A stretch of DNA of 64,000 nucleotides from Zychaea mexicana (GCF_025766255.1 NW_026516817.1:27955-91954); one strand, 5' to 3'. Numbered from the stretch's first letter, positions 1-12,626 are shown. Notes: generated from the sequence alone by a model not told the origin. Translations and numbers: made by a program.

Positions 1-2032
1 CCTCATCCAGTGCAGATACAGCTCGCTCCAACTCTTCTCGATCCTTGGCTTGCGATTTAGAGGCCTCTTCGTAAACTTGTTGCAGCTCTTTTGCGTGGGC
101 ACGGCTCTTGTTCAATGCGCGGCGCAAGTGATTCACTTCATCGACTTGCTTTTCGCAGGTATCCATGGCATCACTATACAAACGCTCGAGTTCTTTTGTA
201 CGGGTGCGACTTTTGTCAAGCGCATGCGACTGGTCACCCACCCGAGTACTGTAGTCGACTTCGATTTGCTGTATCTGCCTAGTAATCTGGTCGACCTGCT
301 TTTCCGACTTGGCCAATCGTTCCGACGTCGCTGCTAAATCGTTTTGCGCTTCCGCGTACCGCTGACTTAGAATGTTGTTGGATTGTTCTAGTTTTTGGAC
401 CTGTGCCTTGCGTTCTCGCAGCGCGCGTTCGAGACTCTGCAAATGCGAGGTTGAGTCCTCTAGCATCGCTGAAAGCTCTTCAAATTTGTGCAGGCACGCA
501 TCCTTCTCCTTGATGGAAGCTTTCAGTTGTCGAATCTCGTCCGCAAGCTTTTCCTCCTTGGCCCGAGCCGCATCCATTTCTTTCTTGAATGAAATCTCAA
601 GACGTTCCTTAGATACAGAGCTTGCCTGGGCAGCAACAAGTTCGTCACTCAATTCCTTCTCCCGTATACGCAGTGTCTCGATCTCTTCTTGGTCCCTGGA
701 TGCATCGTTGGTCAACTCGTTAACTTTTTCTTGCAGCTCATCGCGGACATCTTCGGCTTGGCGCAAATTAAATTCGAGGTCGCTGTTCTCTTGAACCATT
801 GCATCGACCTTTACTTTGAGTTCCTCCTCGACGTTTTTGAGCTGGGCAGTTTGTTCCTCCAGTTGGTCCTTTTGTCTTATGGCGTCGGTAAGCTCGTCTT
901 GGAACATCTGCTCCAAGTCTGACACTTCTTTCTCCTTTATAGCAACTTTGCTCTCCAGCTGATCGACTGTCCTCTGAAGATCCTGCTCCTTTTGTTGTGC
1001 GAGTTCCAGTTCGGAGCGGTATTTGTCTTCGATGCGTTGGATGTCGACCTTGGATGAGCTGGCTTTATGTCGTTGCTCCTCGAGTTCGTTTTCAAAATCT
1101 TTTTCTATTTGTTGCAGTCGGCTAATTTCCTGCTCTTTGGATTCCATGGTATCCTGCAGAATGTTGTACTGCTTTTTGAGTTGCCGTTCAATTGATAGTG
1201 CCGTCTCATTCTGGCGCGAAACATGATCGAGTTTTTGCTCCGCCTGTTCTACAGCTCGTTGTAATACGTCGATCTTTTCATGTAGTTGCTTTTGTTGGTC
1301 TTCAGATGCCTGCACTTGCAAATCTCGTTCCTGATTAATGCGTTCGATCTCTTCGTTTTTGGCATCAACCTCGTCGACCATACGGTTCAGCTCTGCGGTC
1401 GTATTGTGCAACTGCTTTGATAAATCCGAGCCGTGCCCTGTCGCTTTTTGAAGCTCGTCCACTTTTTCCTCCATGCGTGCTTCGATATCATCAAGTAATA
1501 GTTGTAGCCGTTCGTTCTGTTGATCTCGTTCGCGCAGCAAATCCTCTAGAGCTGTGATTTCGGTCTTGTCCTGCTGGCGCTGTTGGCGCGCCAAGTCCAA
1601 CGCGTCCTCATACTCTTCCACCTTTTCTTTCAACGCTTGCAATTTTGTGTTGGACATGCGCCTTTCTTGATTGACCAACTCCAGATCATCAATATCGCCA
1701 AGTCTTTGGTACCGCATCAATTGTGCTGACTGTTGTTCTAGTCGATCAACTAGTGTTTTGATTTGGCGTTTGTGAGATTCGTTGAGATCCTTCATTTTGC
1801 TCTCCAATTCGTCGCGAGCCAGAGCCATGGTGGATGCTCGTCGATCAGCGTTTTGACCGTAATGATATAGTTCAGTTATTTGTTCCTTGGCCTCAGAAAG
1901 AACGGATGCATCGTCAGCGGATGCCGACACAATGGAAGCTGTGCGCGCATGTTTACGTGGGTTCAGTTCTTCCAGCACAGAGCGCCGTTTATTTGCTATA
2001 AGTTTGGAGTGTGAGAGATTACTTCTTTGAAA
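1..2032 (-). CDS. Long coiled-coil protein, C-terminal side truncated by window edge
   Basis: The minus strand is open in one frame from a likely 3' splice site (acceptor cttag, exon starting at 2032) to the window edge, about 677 codons without a stop. The translation is almost pure heptad-like coiled coil rich in E, K, Q, L, R and D; near its start it reads SNLSHSKLIANKRRSVLEEL, then a Ser/Ala-rich linker before continuous coiled coil. No motor, kinase or other globular domain is visible, so this is probably the rod of a cytoskeletal, tethering or spindle/septum scaffold protein. The true start is not resolved. An ATG at about 2090 with a GTAAGT donor lies just upstream but does not splice in frame, so at least one more 5' exon is likely. 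The plus-strand reading frames over this interval are antisense shadows. Family not identified; coding status is secure, function is not. Confidence 0.8.
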
Positions 2033-3180
2033 CTAAGGATGCTTGCTTTATATCTCTTCTTTTTACAACTTACAGTGAGCTGTAAACATGAAGCTCTTAT
2101 GTTAAGAAACTGTGCTCCAAAAAAGAGGGTATGTATTATTAAAGAAAGAAAGAAACGGTCTTTGAATGAAATCACGCCCCAAGAAAAAAAAAAGAGGTAT
2201 GACAGGGAACGGCTTTGAACCCTGAATAGACAACACAGATGCCAATACTTGTATCAATGCTCAAGGTACAGTCCTCGTCACTCCATCTTATGTCCTAATA
2301 CTAGTTCTGTCAGCTTCTAGTACATAATCCGTGTCCTTTTAGAGTCTGAGACAATCACATACGCAGCATAATACACTGCGCTGACCTTTGCAGATATATT
2401 TCTCTGCTCTCCAAGACCTAATAAATCATCATCAAGCGAGACCACCCATTCATTCGCTATATACGATATGCCTGCGTTGCTGTACATCCTTTCCTAACTT
2501 CTAAGAAATTGCTCTTTGGGCTCTTTCAACTTACAACTAGTATAGAGCTGCAAAATATGATTTAGGTTCAGGGCCAGCTTCTGTAGCAGCAAATTATATA
2601 GGAGAAAATGTTAATCCAACACAGCTTCATGCCAGAAGGAAGGTACTAATATTGCGGTGCGGACCGCTGCCATGAGGTCGTTTATATGTTCCTCTGTGTA
2701 AAGTACAGGAGTAAATATCGAGATACTTTGTTTATGTACTATTCTAACATACTAGAGTGAGTAACAGGAGCAGTCAAGGCACAAATCATTGCCGAAACTG
2801 TCAATCTGTAAAACTGCATGAATGAATCAGGTTTCCGAATAATTTCGCAGTGAAGATGGCGGCGGTGATCATTATTGTCTGTCTGACCGACTTTTTCGTT
2901 ACCCAGAACACTCACTCAATATCAAAAGCAACATCACCACGTAACACAAGCAATATATAGATAGTTGACATAGGATGTTGAAAAGAGGCTTACTAGACAA
3001 GCTTGCGTCGTCAACGTGTAGATGTTCTTGCTTATATCCTTTGCGAACATGTCCTTCCGGATTTGCTAAGCGACCATGGTAGTACAGATGCCAACTTCCT
3101 GCGTCTAAAGATAAACCGTGCAGAGAGAAATAGGATGGATGCTGCAAATGGATACAATGGTGTAAAAACACACAACCACT
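2033..3180. other. Intergenic/decayed DNA, possible MULE N-terminal remnant
   Basis: No convincing intact gene. On the plus strand near 2560-2645 a short open stretch reads GPASVAANYIGENVNPTQLH and ends at an AAG|gtact donor-like site. It may be a relic 5' exon of the MULE element that follows, but this is weak. The rest is low-coding, moderately AT-rich sequence. Confidence 0.3.

Positions 3181-3181
<1 letters not shown>

Positions 3182-3214
<33 letters not shown>
3182..3214. repeat. (TA)n microsatellite
   Basis: An uninterrupted run of alternating T and A, about 16 dinucleotides, sits upstream of the MULE remnant. Similar TA runs occur at about 9713-9737 and in an intron of NUP85. Confidence 0.95.
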
Positions 3215-3218
<4 letters not shown>

Positions 3219-3659
3219 CATTATTAACACATGTGTTAGAAGAAGGAGCCGCTGCCAAGATCCTTGGTCAACAAGATACCGCTGTGTGTGGTTGCTTCAT
3301 CACTGAAATTGATGTCGCATATCGTGTCTCAATTGGCATTTTTACCTATTCTTTGCTTTCCTATACCTGTTTGAATTTCGAAAATAGTGGCTCTCCACGC
3401 AAGCACATGTTTTTGGTATGCTTGTCGACAAGTAATTATATAATTGGTTGTTCCATGTCAGTTTCGTCCCATCGACGAAGTCAGTTATAGCGTTCCTTGA
3501 TCTTCTCGGGGCTAACAATTGTTGTAACCGTAACCGTAACTATAAGAGGGTTACCTCGGAAAAGTGGGTCACCTAAAAGGGTTCTTTTCATCTTTCCTTT
3601 ATCTGTAACCGTGATCCTTTAATTTTGCATCATCACAACTAAAATTCTTCCTTTGAGCA

Positions 3660-6068
3660 GCCACAAACTGCTGATCGGAACCCGGTAAAGCATCGATTTT
3701 GAGCAGTTTTTATACACATGCTATCTTTCCGAAATCGATTCATCTTTTATGCGGTTGGCACATGGCGCAGCATTTGATCTCTCAGTTCGGTGGCTGCTTT
3801 CCGAAGAAAAGCGAGAAGTACAAGCAAGTCAAGAGCGTTGTGAATTGCTTGATTTACAAGTACAAAGACGAAGAGAAATTCGAAGAAGCAATCAAGGAAT
3901 ATCGCCAACTAGCGGAGGATGCAGCAGCAGCAATGATCGAACAGGCAGAAAAACAAGACATCAAAAAGGCTGAAGCAAAAGAAAAGAAGCCGAACAAAAA
4001 AGAAGAAAACAAGAAAAGAAGCCGACTAAAAAAGAGGAACTGCGAAACAAAAAAAGGGAAGACAGGGAAATGAAAAAAAAGAAACAAAATCGCAGTTGCC
4101 CGTAAGACAAAAATCATCAAGTATCTCGAAAGGTATGTATCTCTTACTTTGTAACGGTTTGCTTGAAATCATGTAGATTAAGTATGTGATAAGGGTGATT
4201 TAATTAACTCAATGTACCCTCGCGTTATTTTACATCTAGTGTGCTCACCTACAAGGATAAATGGGCTGCACCGCAGGCTGGAAAGCAGTTCAACCTTAAT
4301 GTGCGAACCACATCACGAACAGAAGGGACTCATTGGATCATCAAAGATACTATGCAAACGACGGGCAGCCTCTATCGCACGTTTAAAGCTATTAACGAAG
4401 TCATGAAGAAGACAGTAAGAATTCTATATCCTCACTCATCTCCAGTGTTTGCTATTCAATTTTTATGTAGCGATATGCAAATAAGCTAACTTTGATGCTT
4501 AAAAGTTTAAAAAAGAAAAGATGGACTTCATAAAAGAGCTTCGCAACACTCCACTTTTCACAAAGCGTCAGAGTGCAGCTGTAAGAAACCTTTTCGGCCA
4601 TGTTAGTTTCTTTGCTTTAAACCGAATTCGAAAGGAGCTTGACCATGCGTGGAAAAAAGTAGGCAACCAAATCAATTGCGACACATTGGATTATATTTGC
4701 ACGAGTAGAATCAATTTCGGTTTACCACGCCAGCATATGATCAACCTAAACGGTCCTGCTGTTGACTTGAATGAGATTCCCAAACGTTGGCTCCTACAGT
4801 ATGATTCAGGTATGTACTATTATACAGCTTCATCTACTAACAATAGCATGTTGTGGATACCCTCTCATATGAATGTGCTTCCTGTGTATTATATAGCTCT
4901 ATTTGAAATTAGAGACCCAGCGGTATTAGTTGACCACCAGATGGAGAAGCTCGTTACAAACTTAAAGAACAAAATCATTTCCCTGGAAACCGAACAAGAG
5001 AAAGTCAATCTCTTATCCCGTTTTGAGGAGATCCTTGAGGAAGACGTTGAGACTGTTGATCTCACTGAAGTCACGTTTCCTGAGCCAGTTGCTACGAAAG
5101 GAAGGCCCAAGAATACGAAGGACAAAAGGATCCCATCTTCTTTTGAGACCGAAAAGAAAGAAGACTGCTTAATACTGCTGGTAACGATAAGCCTAAAAAG
5201 GCCCTTCAAACCAGCGAAGTACAACACGACGACTATGTCCTTTCAACATCGAAAAGGGATCAAGAAACTTTGTATTTGGAACGTGCTCGTAAAAGGTCAG
5301 TCTTTTTGTACTCAGAACAATTCTTCGTCATATGTACTATTCCCATTTTATACTAATAAATGTATATATGATTGTACATATAGAATTCGTATGTACCGAG
5401 CCTAAACGAGAGTCTTTCTCCTTTTTAGTTCACCCAGATATTCCGAGGGATTGCATTCATGAGACAGTTAATATTGCTTCTGACGGCTGGTGTGGCTTCC
5501 GCACCATCGCGCATTGCGTTAAAGGAGACCAAGAACAATTCATGACGGTCAAAAGGAAATGTTAGAGTGCCTGCACAAAAACAAGGACATATATTCGAAG
5601 TATTTCATCAGCATGTATGACCTTGCTCGCCTCGAGGAGACGATCGCCTTTGGCCTTGACTACACCCGCAACACTGAAGGCAAATATCCAAAGTGCCCCA
5701 GCAAGCATTGGTTCTACTACAGTCCTAGTTGTGCCCAACTTGCTGCTGTTACATACAGACGACCTATTGCTGTGTATCCGGACAGAGATGACAAAAACGA
5801 AAATGGAACGTACTGTACGGCGCCATTGTTAATTGTACCATTTGAAGGACCAAGAACGAATGCTCGACCGTTACCTCTTATCATGCAGTTCGTTTCAGGA
5901 TGTCATTGGGCGACATTAGAAATGAAAACTGCAAAGAAACTACAATGGCCTTTTATCGAACGATCGATTGTAACAGCTTGTGAAAAGATGGGTCACACGC
6001 ATGATTTGCACAAAAAACTTTGGAGATATTTGGACATTAAAAAGGTCAACATTGAGGAAAATGTTTAA
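3660..6068 (+). pseudogene. MULE-type transposase with C-terminal OTU-like cysteine peptidase, frameshifted
   Basis: Exon-like blocks carry a MULE transposase signature in order. A TADRNP block resembles the second-aspartate region of the DDE core but is out of frame with what follows. Next come FPKSIHLLCGWHMAQH (about 3728-3775), an Ala/Glu/Lys-rich insert, and KWAAPQAG..TTSRTEGTHWIIK (about 4259-4350). A SWIM-like tail with FGLPRQHM follows (about 4718-4740), then a KGRPKNTKDKR basic linker. The last part (about 5430-6068) is an OTU-like peptidase: DGWCGFR with the presumed nucleophile Cys, and GCHWATLEM with the presumed catalytic His. GT-AG introns separate the blocks (for example after 4131, 4410 and 4811). 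Breaks: a frameshift near 3690 and a 1-nt shift near 5556 inside the OTU domain. MULE transposases move DNA by cut and paste; the OTU part would be a deubiquitinase-like peptidase. The upstream DNA-binding region is not recognisable. Called as a decayed copy. Confidence 0.75.
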
Positions 6069-6820
6069 AAAGAAACAATTTTTTTAATAGTTTTTTCTTA
6101 TGCATCTGTGTGACACTTTCACATATCATTATCGATTTTCTCCTATTCCTTTTATATCAATATTAACATTTAATATACATATCCATGATAAAATCGATAA
6201 ATATCAACTCAAGCTTTATTTCGCTCTTAGCACTCCATTTTGCACTCTATTCTCTATTGTCTACATCCTGCACTCCAACATCAGAGGGTCCATCAAGCGA
6301 TATTTATAGAGCAGCTGTTTAGTTTTGTGCAACTATTTGGTTTATTTGAGGAAAAATGGAGTGTCGAGTCACTTTTTTGGAGTGTCCCTAGTAATACCCG
6401 TCAATAAAAGTTTCACTGCCTTCTTCCTCTTGTCGCCTTGTGAGAAGAAAAATAAAAATAGAAAGAACAACATTTGAACAATGTATATGCTGCCTAAACG
6501 TTAATGATGTTATAGCGTTATAACAGGCGGCGCCTATCAAATCGTAGCCTCTCTATCGTCTCTTGAAGCACCTCTTCCTTTTGCTCTCACAGCTGATTGT
6601 GCAATGGCAACAGCAATCTCTAGAATTTGACATTGTGGAATTGAGTTTTTTTTTTTGAAGGGGAGGGATGAATAAAACGTTGCTTTAGGCACGGTGGCGA
6701 AACTGAGTTGCTCTAACACAGAATATTGAGAAACAGCACGACCATCCTCATATGCAGTATGGTTGAAGTTCAATGATAGTTCAATCGGCGAACTTATTTA
6801 TGATGGTGGGTAAGCGGAAT

Positions 6821-6966
6821 TGCTGTTAAACGGGTTGAACAACAATTACACTAGGTGAATACTAGTCAAATATCAGTTGAATACGTAAAGAGCTGAATAT
6901 TAGTTGATTATTAGTTGAATATCAGTGTAACACGTACATGGTTGAATATTAGTTTAATACACACCG
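6821..6966. repeat. Degenerate TGAATATCAGT-type repeat, possible MITE
   Basis: Short irregular repeats of the type TTGAATATCAGT / TGAATATTAGT fill this interval and end in ACACACCGTTTTTTCCAGTGG. The same end, in inverted orientation, begins the related repeat at about 11427 (CTGGGAAAAACGGTGTGTG). The shared end suggests these are two copies of one mobile element in opposite orientation. Confidence 0.6.
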
Positions 6967-7869
6967 TTTTTTCCAGTGGATAGGACCACACGACCACAAA
7001 GGTAACCACAAAAAAATAGAAGAACTGAAAGATGATGTTTTATTCAAAAAGATGACCTATATTTATACTGTTTTCTAAGTCTAAAAATATACAAATGATG
7101 CTGCGGATATAATCGTGGTAATGACAAAGGTGATGATGTTGATGATTGATGTTGCGCATCAAGGAAGTACAAGAGTAAGTAGCTGCACATTACGTCAGGG
7201 ATGACTTAGCAACCACAGTAAAAGAAGTATCTATAGTTATTAAAATAACCGGATGTTGTACTACTGTCGAGTCGCTTTTTAGTAGGTGGATCCGTAGCCA
7301 ATGAGAAAGGATAAGAGCAAAGGGTAATCAGAGAGGATAGAGGGTTGTTAAAAGATACTTTTTATTGCTTGTGATAATGTGGCTACTTATAATCTTTTTC
7401 TAATAAAGTGTCTTCTCGTTTGCCATATGATACAACCATATAATGTGCTACAATTGCAATGCTGTTGGATCCTGAATTCTACTCGTTGCTTGTGTGTTCG
7501 TTTGTATGGTTCAAACTTTATAAATCTTTATTAAATGGCCGTATAAGCGCTTCGCCAATCGCATACTCACTAAAGCCTGGTCGCCGTGACTAGTGAACAA
7601 AAACCCCATGAGTCAGAAGGGGAAAATGTAGAGTAAAATGATACAGAGCTTGAGAGAAAACAAAAGGGGAGTATCTAGGGGTTACAAGAGTGCACAAAGG
7701 TTAAGAGAGATAAAAGGTGGGGCGGGAGCTTGCAGCTACAAAGTGGCAAGGGATAGGGAATCTTTTTTTTTAATGTGTTTCTTTTCTTTCTTTCTTTTTT
7801 TTGTTTGTAAAGAACTAGTATAAGTAATTAGGTGTGGGGGAGAGCGAATAGAAAAGAGATAGGTCATAG

Positions 7870-8305
7870 GTGTGATTCAGCATTGGTTTGATCAAGCCAC
7901 CGCAAAAAGTCGTCGCACGCGGTGGTGGCAATGCTAGTGTCTTTGGTGAATAAGTCGTCTTCGTGGCATAAACGATCGCTGTCTCAGAGTAAGCTGGTAA
8001 GTCGGCACCAATAAGAGCACCAATAATGTTTGGTAATGCTGCTGCGAGGGCAAGTTCTTAGTAACGAGCTGAGTATGAAGGAGATAGGATCCAGGATTAC
8101 AAAAGGAACTTGTAGACACACATATGCTTACAGATAGATGATGACATGGTCCTAAGATAGGTGATGGTGATCTGAGCAATTGTGGCAGATTGCCTCCAGA
8201 CGACCATTCGGCATCCAGCCAAGATGCCAATGTATGAGACGACTTTGATGATAGTATTGCATCGGCAGCTAAACAATTGGATCGACACCTAGTGTAGGAA
8301 GGCAA
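7870..8305 (-). CDS. Possible small spliced gene, function unknown
   Basis: Two minus-strand blocks look like exons. One (about 8290-8135) reads LAADAILSSKSSHTLASWLD and ends at a GTAAGC donor. The other (about 8055-7870) contains LPNIIGALIGADLPAYSETA. No homologue is recognised, the start is uncertain, and frames disagree between the blocks unless an intron lies between about 8134 and 8060. It may equally be a decayed fragment. Confidence 0.25.
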
Positions 8306-9116
8306 GCAGAGAGTAATTTAGCATACAGGCCAATACGAGTAGTTTCAAAAACGGCAGTATATAGGTTCCAATACCATGTGATAAGGGATATTAAACTATA
8401 ACAAGTAAACTTGCCAGGTTTAATTATCTACTCATGTAAGTGTGAACCACCCATAGTCCACATCTTACATCTCTAAATATCATTAATAAGTAACATTTCG
8501 TCCTTCGTCCTCATGTTAAGGAGATATTTACTCACTACTGTTGTTGCACTGCTACTAATTATCATATAATATCAGACTTTTAAAGGATTAATCTTAATCT
8601 TGGGAATCAACCACAGTTATAAGAAACCTAAATTCAGAAAATATTTAAAAAAATATCTAAAAATATTAAAATCATTATTATATCTTTTATTTTTTATATT
8701 ATAATTTGGATCTATTATTTTTCTGTAAATAATTAATTATTTTTTTTATCAATAGTTGAGGATTAATTCCCAAGGCTTCTTTCTTGATAAATGGCACCTC
8801 TTGAGGAGGGAGACGTTGCCACAATATGGTGTGTTGCAGGTGATGGTATTGGCTTGTAGAGACGACAGATAGTCGCAGGTAGATGAGCTTGTATATTTAT
8901 ATATTATCAATGTATTTTAGTGTGGTGGAATTCTGTTGTAATTGTTTACTGCCTGGCAAAAGTGTTGCGCCGCCAAAACAGAATAATTAAAGGCCAGTCA
9001 TTTTTACTACAACAAAACTATGGCTAGAACAATTCTTTACTACTACTACTATTTATGATGAAAAGCTGGGAGTATGGTGTAGGGTATGTCTGTCGTAAAA
9101 CCAATAACGACACGTT

Positions 9117-9189
9117 GGGGGATATGGCCTAGTGGTATGGCGTCTGCTTTGCATGCAGAAGATCCCGAGTTCGATCCTCGGTGTCTCCA
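9117..9189 (+). tRNA. tRNA-Ala (anticodon TGC)
   Basis: The 73-nt sequence folds as a complete cloverleaf. The acceptor GGGGATA pairs with TGTCTCC and the discriminator is A. The D arm is GCC/GGC around TAGTGGTAT. The anticodon stem TCTGC/GCAGA encloses the loop TTTGCAT, giving TGC. The T arm CCGAG/CTCGG encloses TTCGATC. The third acceptor pair is G-T, the G3:U70 identity element of tRNA-Ala. No intron; CCA is not encoded, as expected in eukaryotes. It stands alone in repeat-rich DNA. Confidence 0.95.
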
Positions 9190-9535
9190 TAACTTGAAGC
9201 AATTCAAATTCAATCTTTTTTCAGAGGTGGCGAATTTATTTTTTTTTGTGTTGTTGTCATTGTCGTGATTTATATAGATAGAAAACCACAGGAGTAGCCC
9301 ACACAGAGAGAACCACAAAGAAGGAGAAGACTATGAAGAGTAATACCGACAGGTGACCACAAAGATAATACGATAGTAGATAGATACCTTCTATTGTGAT
9401 TGTTGATCCAAGGTATTTATACCTTTTGATCAACTTATAGGAATCAATAAAATATACAATATCAACATTACTAATACGATAACAATCTGATGAAGGTTGA
9501 TGAATAATCGTGGAAGGAGTAAAGGGGATTGGTGC

Positions 9536-10378
9536 TAGGGGTCGCAATTGGATGGGTCGGGTTGGGTCAAGGGTCTGACCTGTTGACCTGTGGGTCAAAA
9601 AATCACGGACCCGACCCAACCCATTCAACCCGACGGGTCAAGACTGATTTCGATATGATGATAAAGGAAGTGTCAATCAACCTGAACTTGAGCACTCGAA
9701 GTACAAAACTCCATATATATATATATATATATATATAGCTCTCCAAGATGATGGCACACAAATTCCTAGCAGTGCTAGTAAGATCTACTTTCAAAGGTAA
9801 AGGGTTTTGTGCCATCACAAAAGAAATTGCTTGGGCTCACATGTATTAAAGAAAGCATAATATTTAAAGTGTGGTTGAAAATTGACTTCCCTATATGCCC
9901 CTTATCCTTTTCCCTTTTCCCTTTTCTTTTCACTTCTTTCTTCTTCCTTCAATTTTCTTTTCTCAATTCCTTTTCTGTCTTTTGTTAAATCGCGTCTCTT
10001 ACTGCTACCTATTATTGTATACTCTCATTGCACTATTGCTACTTCTTGACTCCTATCATATATATTGCTTATAGCTTACTTATCCTATACTGTTGAATAT
10101 AAAGTATAATCCCACAATAAGAAGAATTAAGTACGTTTTATGCTATAGTTTTATAGCAGACATATTGACAACTAATGATGTTTCCCAACAAGAAGATTGA
10201 CTACTTAAATATAAGTACCTCATACATATTATATGTATACACGGGTCACGACGGGTCAACAGGTCGGGTCAAGGGTTGGACGGGTCGACCCACGGGTCAG
10301 AAAAGCATCAACCTGACCCGTTGACCCGTCCTCAACCTGCGGGTTAGTTTTGACCCGCAGGTCAGATTGTGGCCCCTA
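9536..10378 (+). mobile_element. hAT-like non-autonomous element (MITE) with GGGTC subterminal repeats, copy 1
   Basis: The interval starts TAGGGGTCGCAATTGG and ends with the inverse of TAGGGGCCACAATCTG. Both ends are packed with GGGTC/GACCC words in both orientations, like the subterminal transposase-binding repeats of hAT elements. The interior has no transposase; it holds a TA microsatellite and pyrimidine-rich sequence. A highly similar copy lies inverted at 11768-12626. Confidence 0.75.
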
Positions 10379-11426
10379 GTTACTATAGTACTGAAAATAT
10401 TTATTATTCTTCTCTTTTCAATATAGTAATGGTCGTGCATATAATTTTTATAAAAATTGAACTTAGTATACAATTTAAAGGTACATTATCAAATATAAGC
10501 TATAAAAATGGAAAGTTTTATTGGAGTTGTGGGTGAATATATATATAAAGATAATGAAGATATTATAAATTATAAAAAAGATTAAAACATGAAATAAATA
10601 AGTTGATTATACATCAATGGTCTTTTCATAAATGAGTGGCTAAAAGTATTAATTATATATAAACATTATACATTAGTCTCTATTAGCAGTGTTGCATTTC
10701 TTTACTGCAAAAAGAACAAGTATCATTGTTGTATTAGTAACTAGTTATTAAAGGTAGTACTCAGCTGAGCCAATAAAATTTATTTAATCATAATCTTTGA
10801 TTATGACTAGATGAAAAAAAAAGAATTTTTTTCTTTATATAGTTATTGTTCTTTAGTTATTAAATTTTGATTTAGCTATTAAAATTATTATTTTTCATAA
10901 GATAATAATATTTCTGTAAACATTAAGGTAATGTAGTACCCACGTACTTATCCCCTGTCTTAGAGTTCAAAAGTCACTCCCACCAATATTAATGGAAGTG
11001 CAACTGAAGTATAAATAATATCTATAATATTTGTTATAAATAACAATATTATAATATTTTATTATACTGTCAAGCGTTCTAAAAAAAATCTAACTTCATT
11101 GATTTTTTATTGAACTGGGCGTCGTCGTACCTCCTAGCCTGTTTTTTCTCAAACATAATAGTTGAGATTAATCCTAATGTTGAGAATCTTATAGAGTTTG
11201 AGAAATTATTTTTTTAATTAAAAAATTAATTTCATTATTTATTATAATCTTTTTAAAATTATATTCTCTATAATTTTTTTATTTATTTATTATCTTATTA
11301 AAGACATAATATTAAGGTTTACCTTCCACTGGTTGTCAGTAAACCATTCATGCAACAAGTAGTCCAATATTGCTAAAGCATATTACAACTATACAATATA
11401 TATCTATTGGCTCTGATATTCTGTTA
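10379..11426. other. AT-rich spacer between inverted MITEs, no gene seen
   Basis: Strongly AT-rich sequence with homopolymer runs and no open frame of note. Confidence 0.6.
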
Positions 11427-11710
11427 CTGGGAAAAACGGTGTGTGTTAAATATTTAAAAGTGGTTGAGTACTAGTTGAATATTAGCTGATATTCAACTAG
11501 TATTCAACTGATATTCAACTGATGTTCGACGTTGAATATGTGCAATATTCAACTAATATTGAACCATTGAATATCTGCTGATATTCACCTAATACTCAAC
11601 TGATATTACACTGATATTCAACCTTACTTTGCTCCAACATTTACCTAGCATTCACCTAATATTACACTGATATTCAACTATCATTTTGTGCCGACGTTTA
11701 CCTAGTATTA
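11427..11710. repeat. TGATATTCAACT-type repeat array, inverted relative to 6821-6966
   Basis: It begins CTGGGAAAAACGGTGTGTG, followed by about 20 irregular copies of TATTCAACTGA / GATATTCAACC. Several internal copies are themselves inverted (TTGAATATTAGCTGATATTCAAC), so parts could form hairpins. Confidence 0.6.
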
Positions 11711-11767
11711 CCCTACTTTCATCCTAATCGTCATCATCATTACTTCCAACACCAACCTAGTGTTACC

Positions 11768-12626
11768 TAGGGGTCGTAATCTGACCTGCAGGTCAAAACC
11801 AACCCGCAGGTTGAGGACGGGTCAATGGGTCAGGTTGATGCTTTTCTGACCCACGGGTCGACCCATCCAACCCTTGACCCGACCTGTTGACCCGTCGTGA
11901 CCTATGTATATATATAATATGTATGAGGTACTTATATTTAAGTAGTCAATCTTCTTGTTGGGAAACATCATTAGTTGTCAATATGTCTGCTATAGAACTA
12001 TAGCATAAAACGTACTTAATTCTTTTTATTGTGGGACTATACTTTATATTCAACAGTATGGGATAAGTAAGCTATAAGCAATATATATGATAGGAGTAAA
12101 GAAGTAGCAATAGTGCAATAAGAATATACAATAGAGGGTGGCAGTAAGAGACGCGATTTAACAAAAGACAGAAAAGGAATTGAGAAAAGAAAATTGAAGG
12201 AAGAAGAAAGTAGTGAAGAGAAAAGGGAAAAGGGAAAAGGATAAGGGGCATATAGGGAAGTCGATTTTCAACCACACTTTAAATATTATGCTTTCTTTAA
12301 AGCATGTGAGCCCAAGCGATTTCTTTTGTGATGGCACAGAACCCTTTACCTTTAAGAAAAATCACTCAAAACGTAGATGTTGCTAGCACTGCTAGAAAAT
12401 TTGCCTGCCATCATCTTAGAGAGCTATATATATATAGAGTTTTGCACTTCCAGTGCTCAAGTTCAGGCTGATCGACACTTCCTTCATCACTACAATGAAA
12501 TCAGTCTTGACCCGTCAACCCGAGTTTTGACCCGTTGGGTTGAACGAATCGGGTCGGGTCAGTGTTTCCCACGGGTCAACGCATCAGACCCTTGACCTGA
12601 CCCGACCCATCCAATTGCGACCCCTA
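11768..12626 (-). mobile_element. hAT-like non-autonomous element (MITE), copy 2
   Basis: This is the inverse complement of the element at 9536-10378. It begins TAGGGGTCGTAATCTG and ends with the inverse of TAGGGGTCGCAATTGG. It shares the GGGTC/GACCC ends, the pyrimidine-rich interior (here read as purines) and the GGGCATATAGGGAAGT core. No transposase is encoded. Confidence 0.75.

Larger units (their letters stand above)
6069..9116. other. Gene-poor AT-rich stretch
   Basis: No convincing intact gene was found. The stretch holds a TGAATAT-rich repeat (about 6821-6966), short Ser/Leu-rich open frames, and a possible small minus-strand gene listed separately. An inverted pair of CTTGGGAATTAATCC-like motifs near 8585-8620 and 8757-8780 suggests a small MITE. 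Confidence 0.5.

Noticed and set aside
50..1226. Plus-strand open frames rich in Ser/Leu/Phe
   Set aside because: They are antisense to the 677-codon coiled-coil frame on the minus strand, whose heptad pattern is unmistakable.
2200..2260. tRNA-like B box (GGGTTCAAAGCC) followed by a T run on the minus strand
   Set aside because: The flanking bases do not form a T stem, and no acceptor or anticodon stem can be found.
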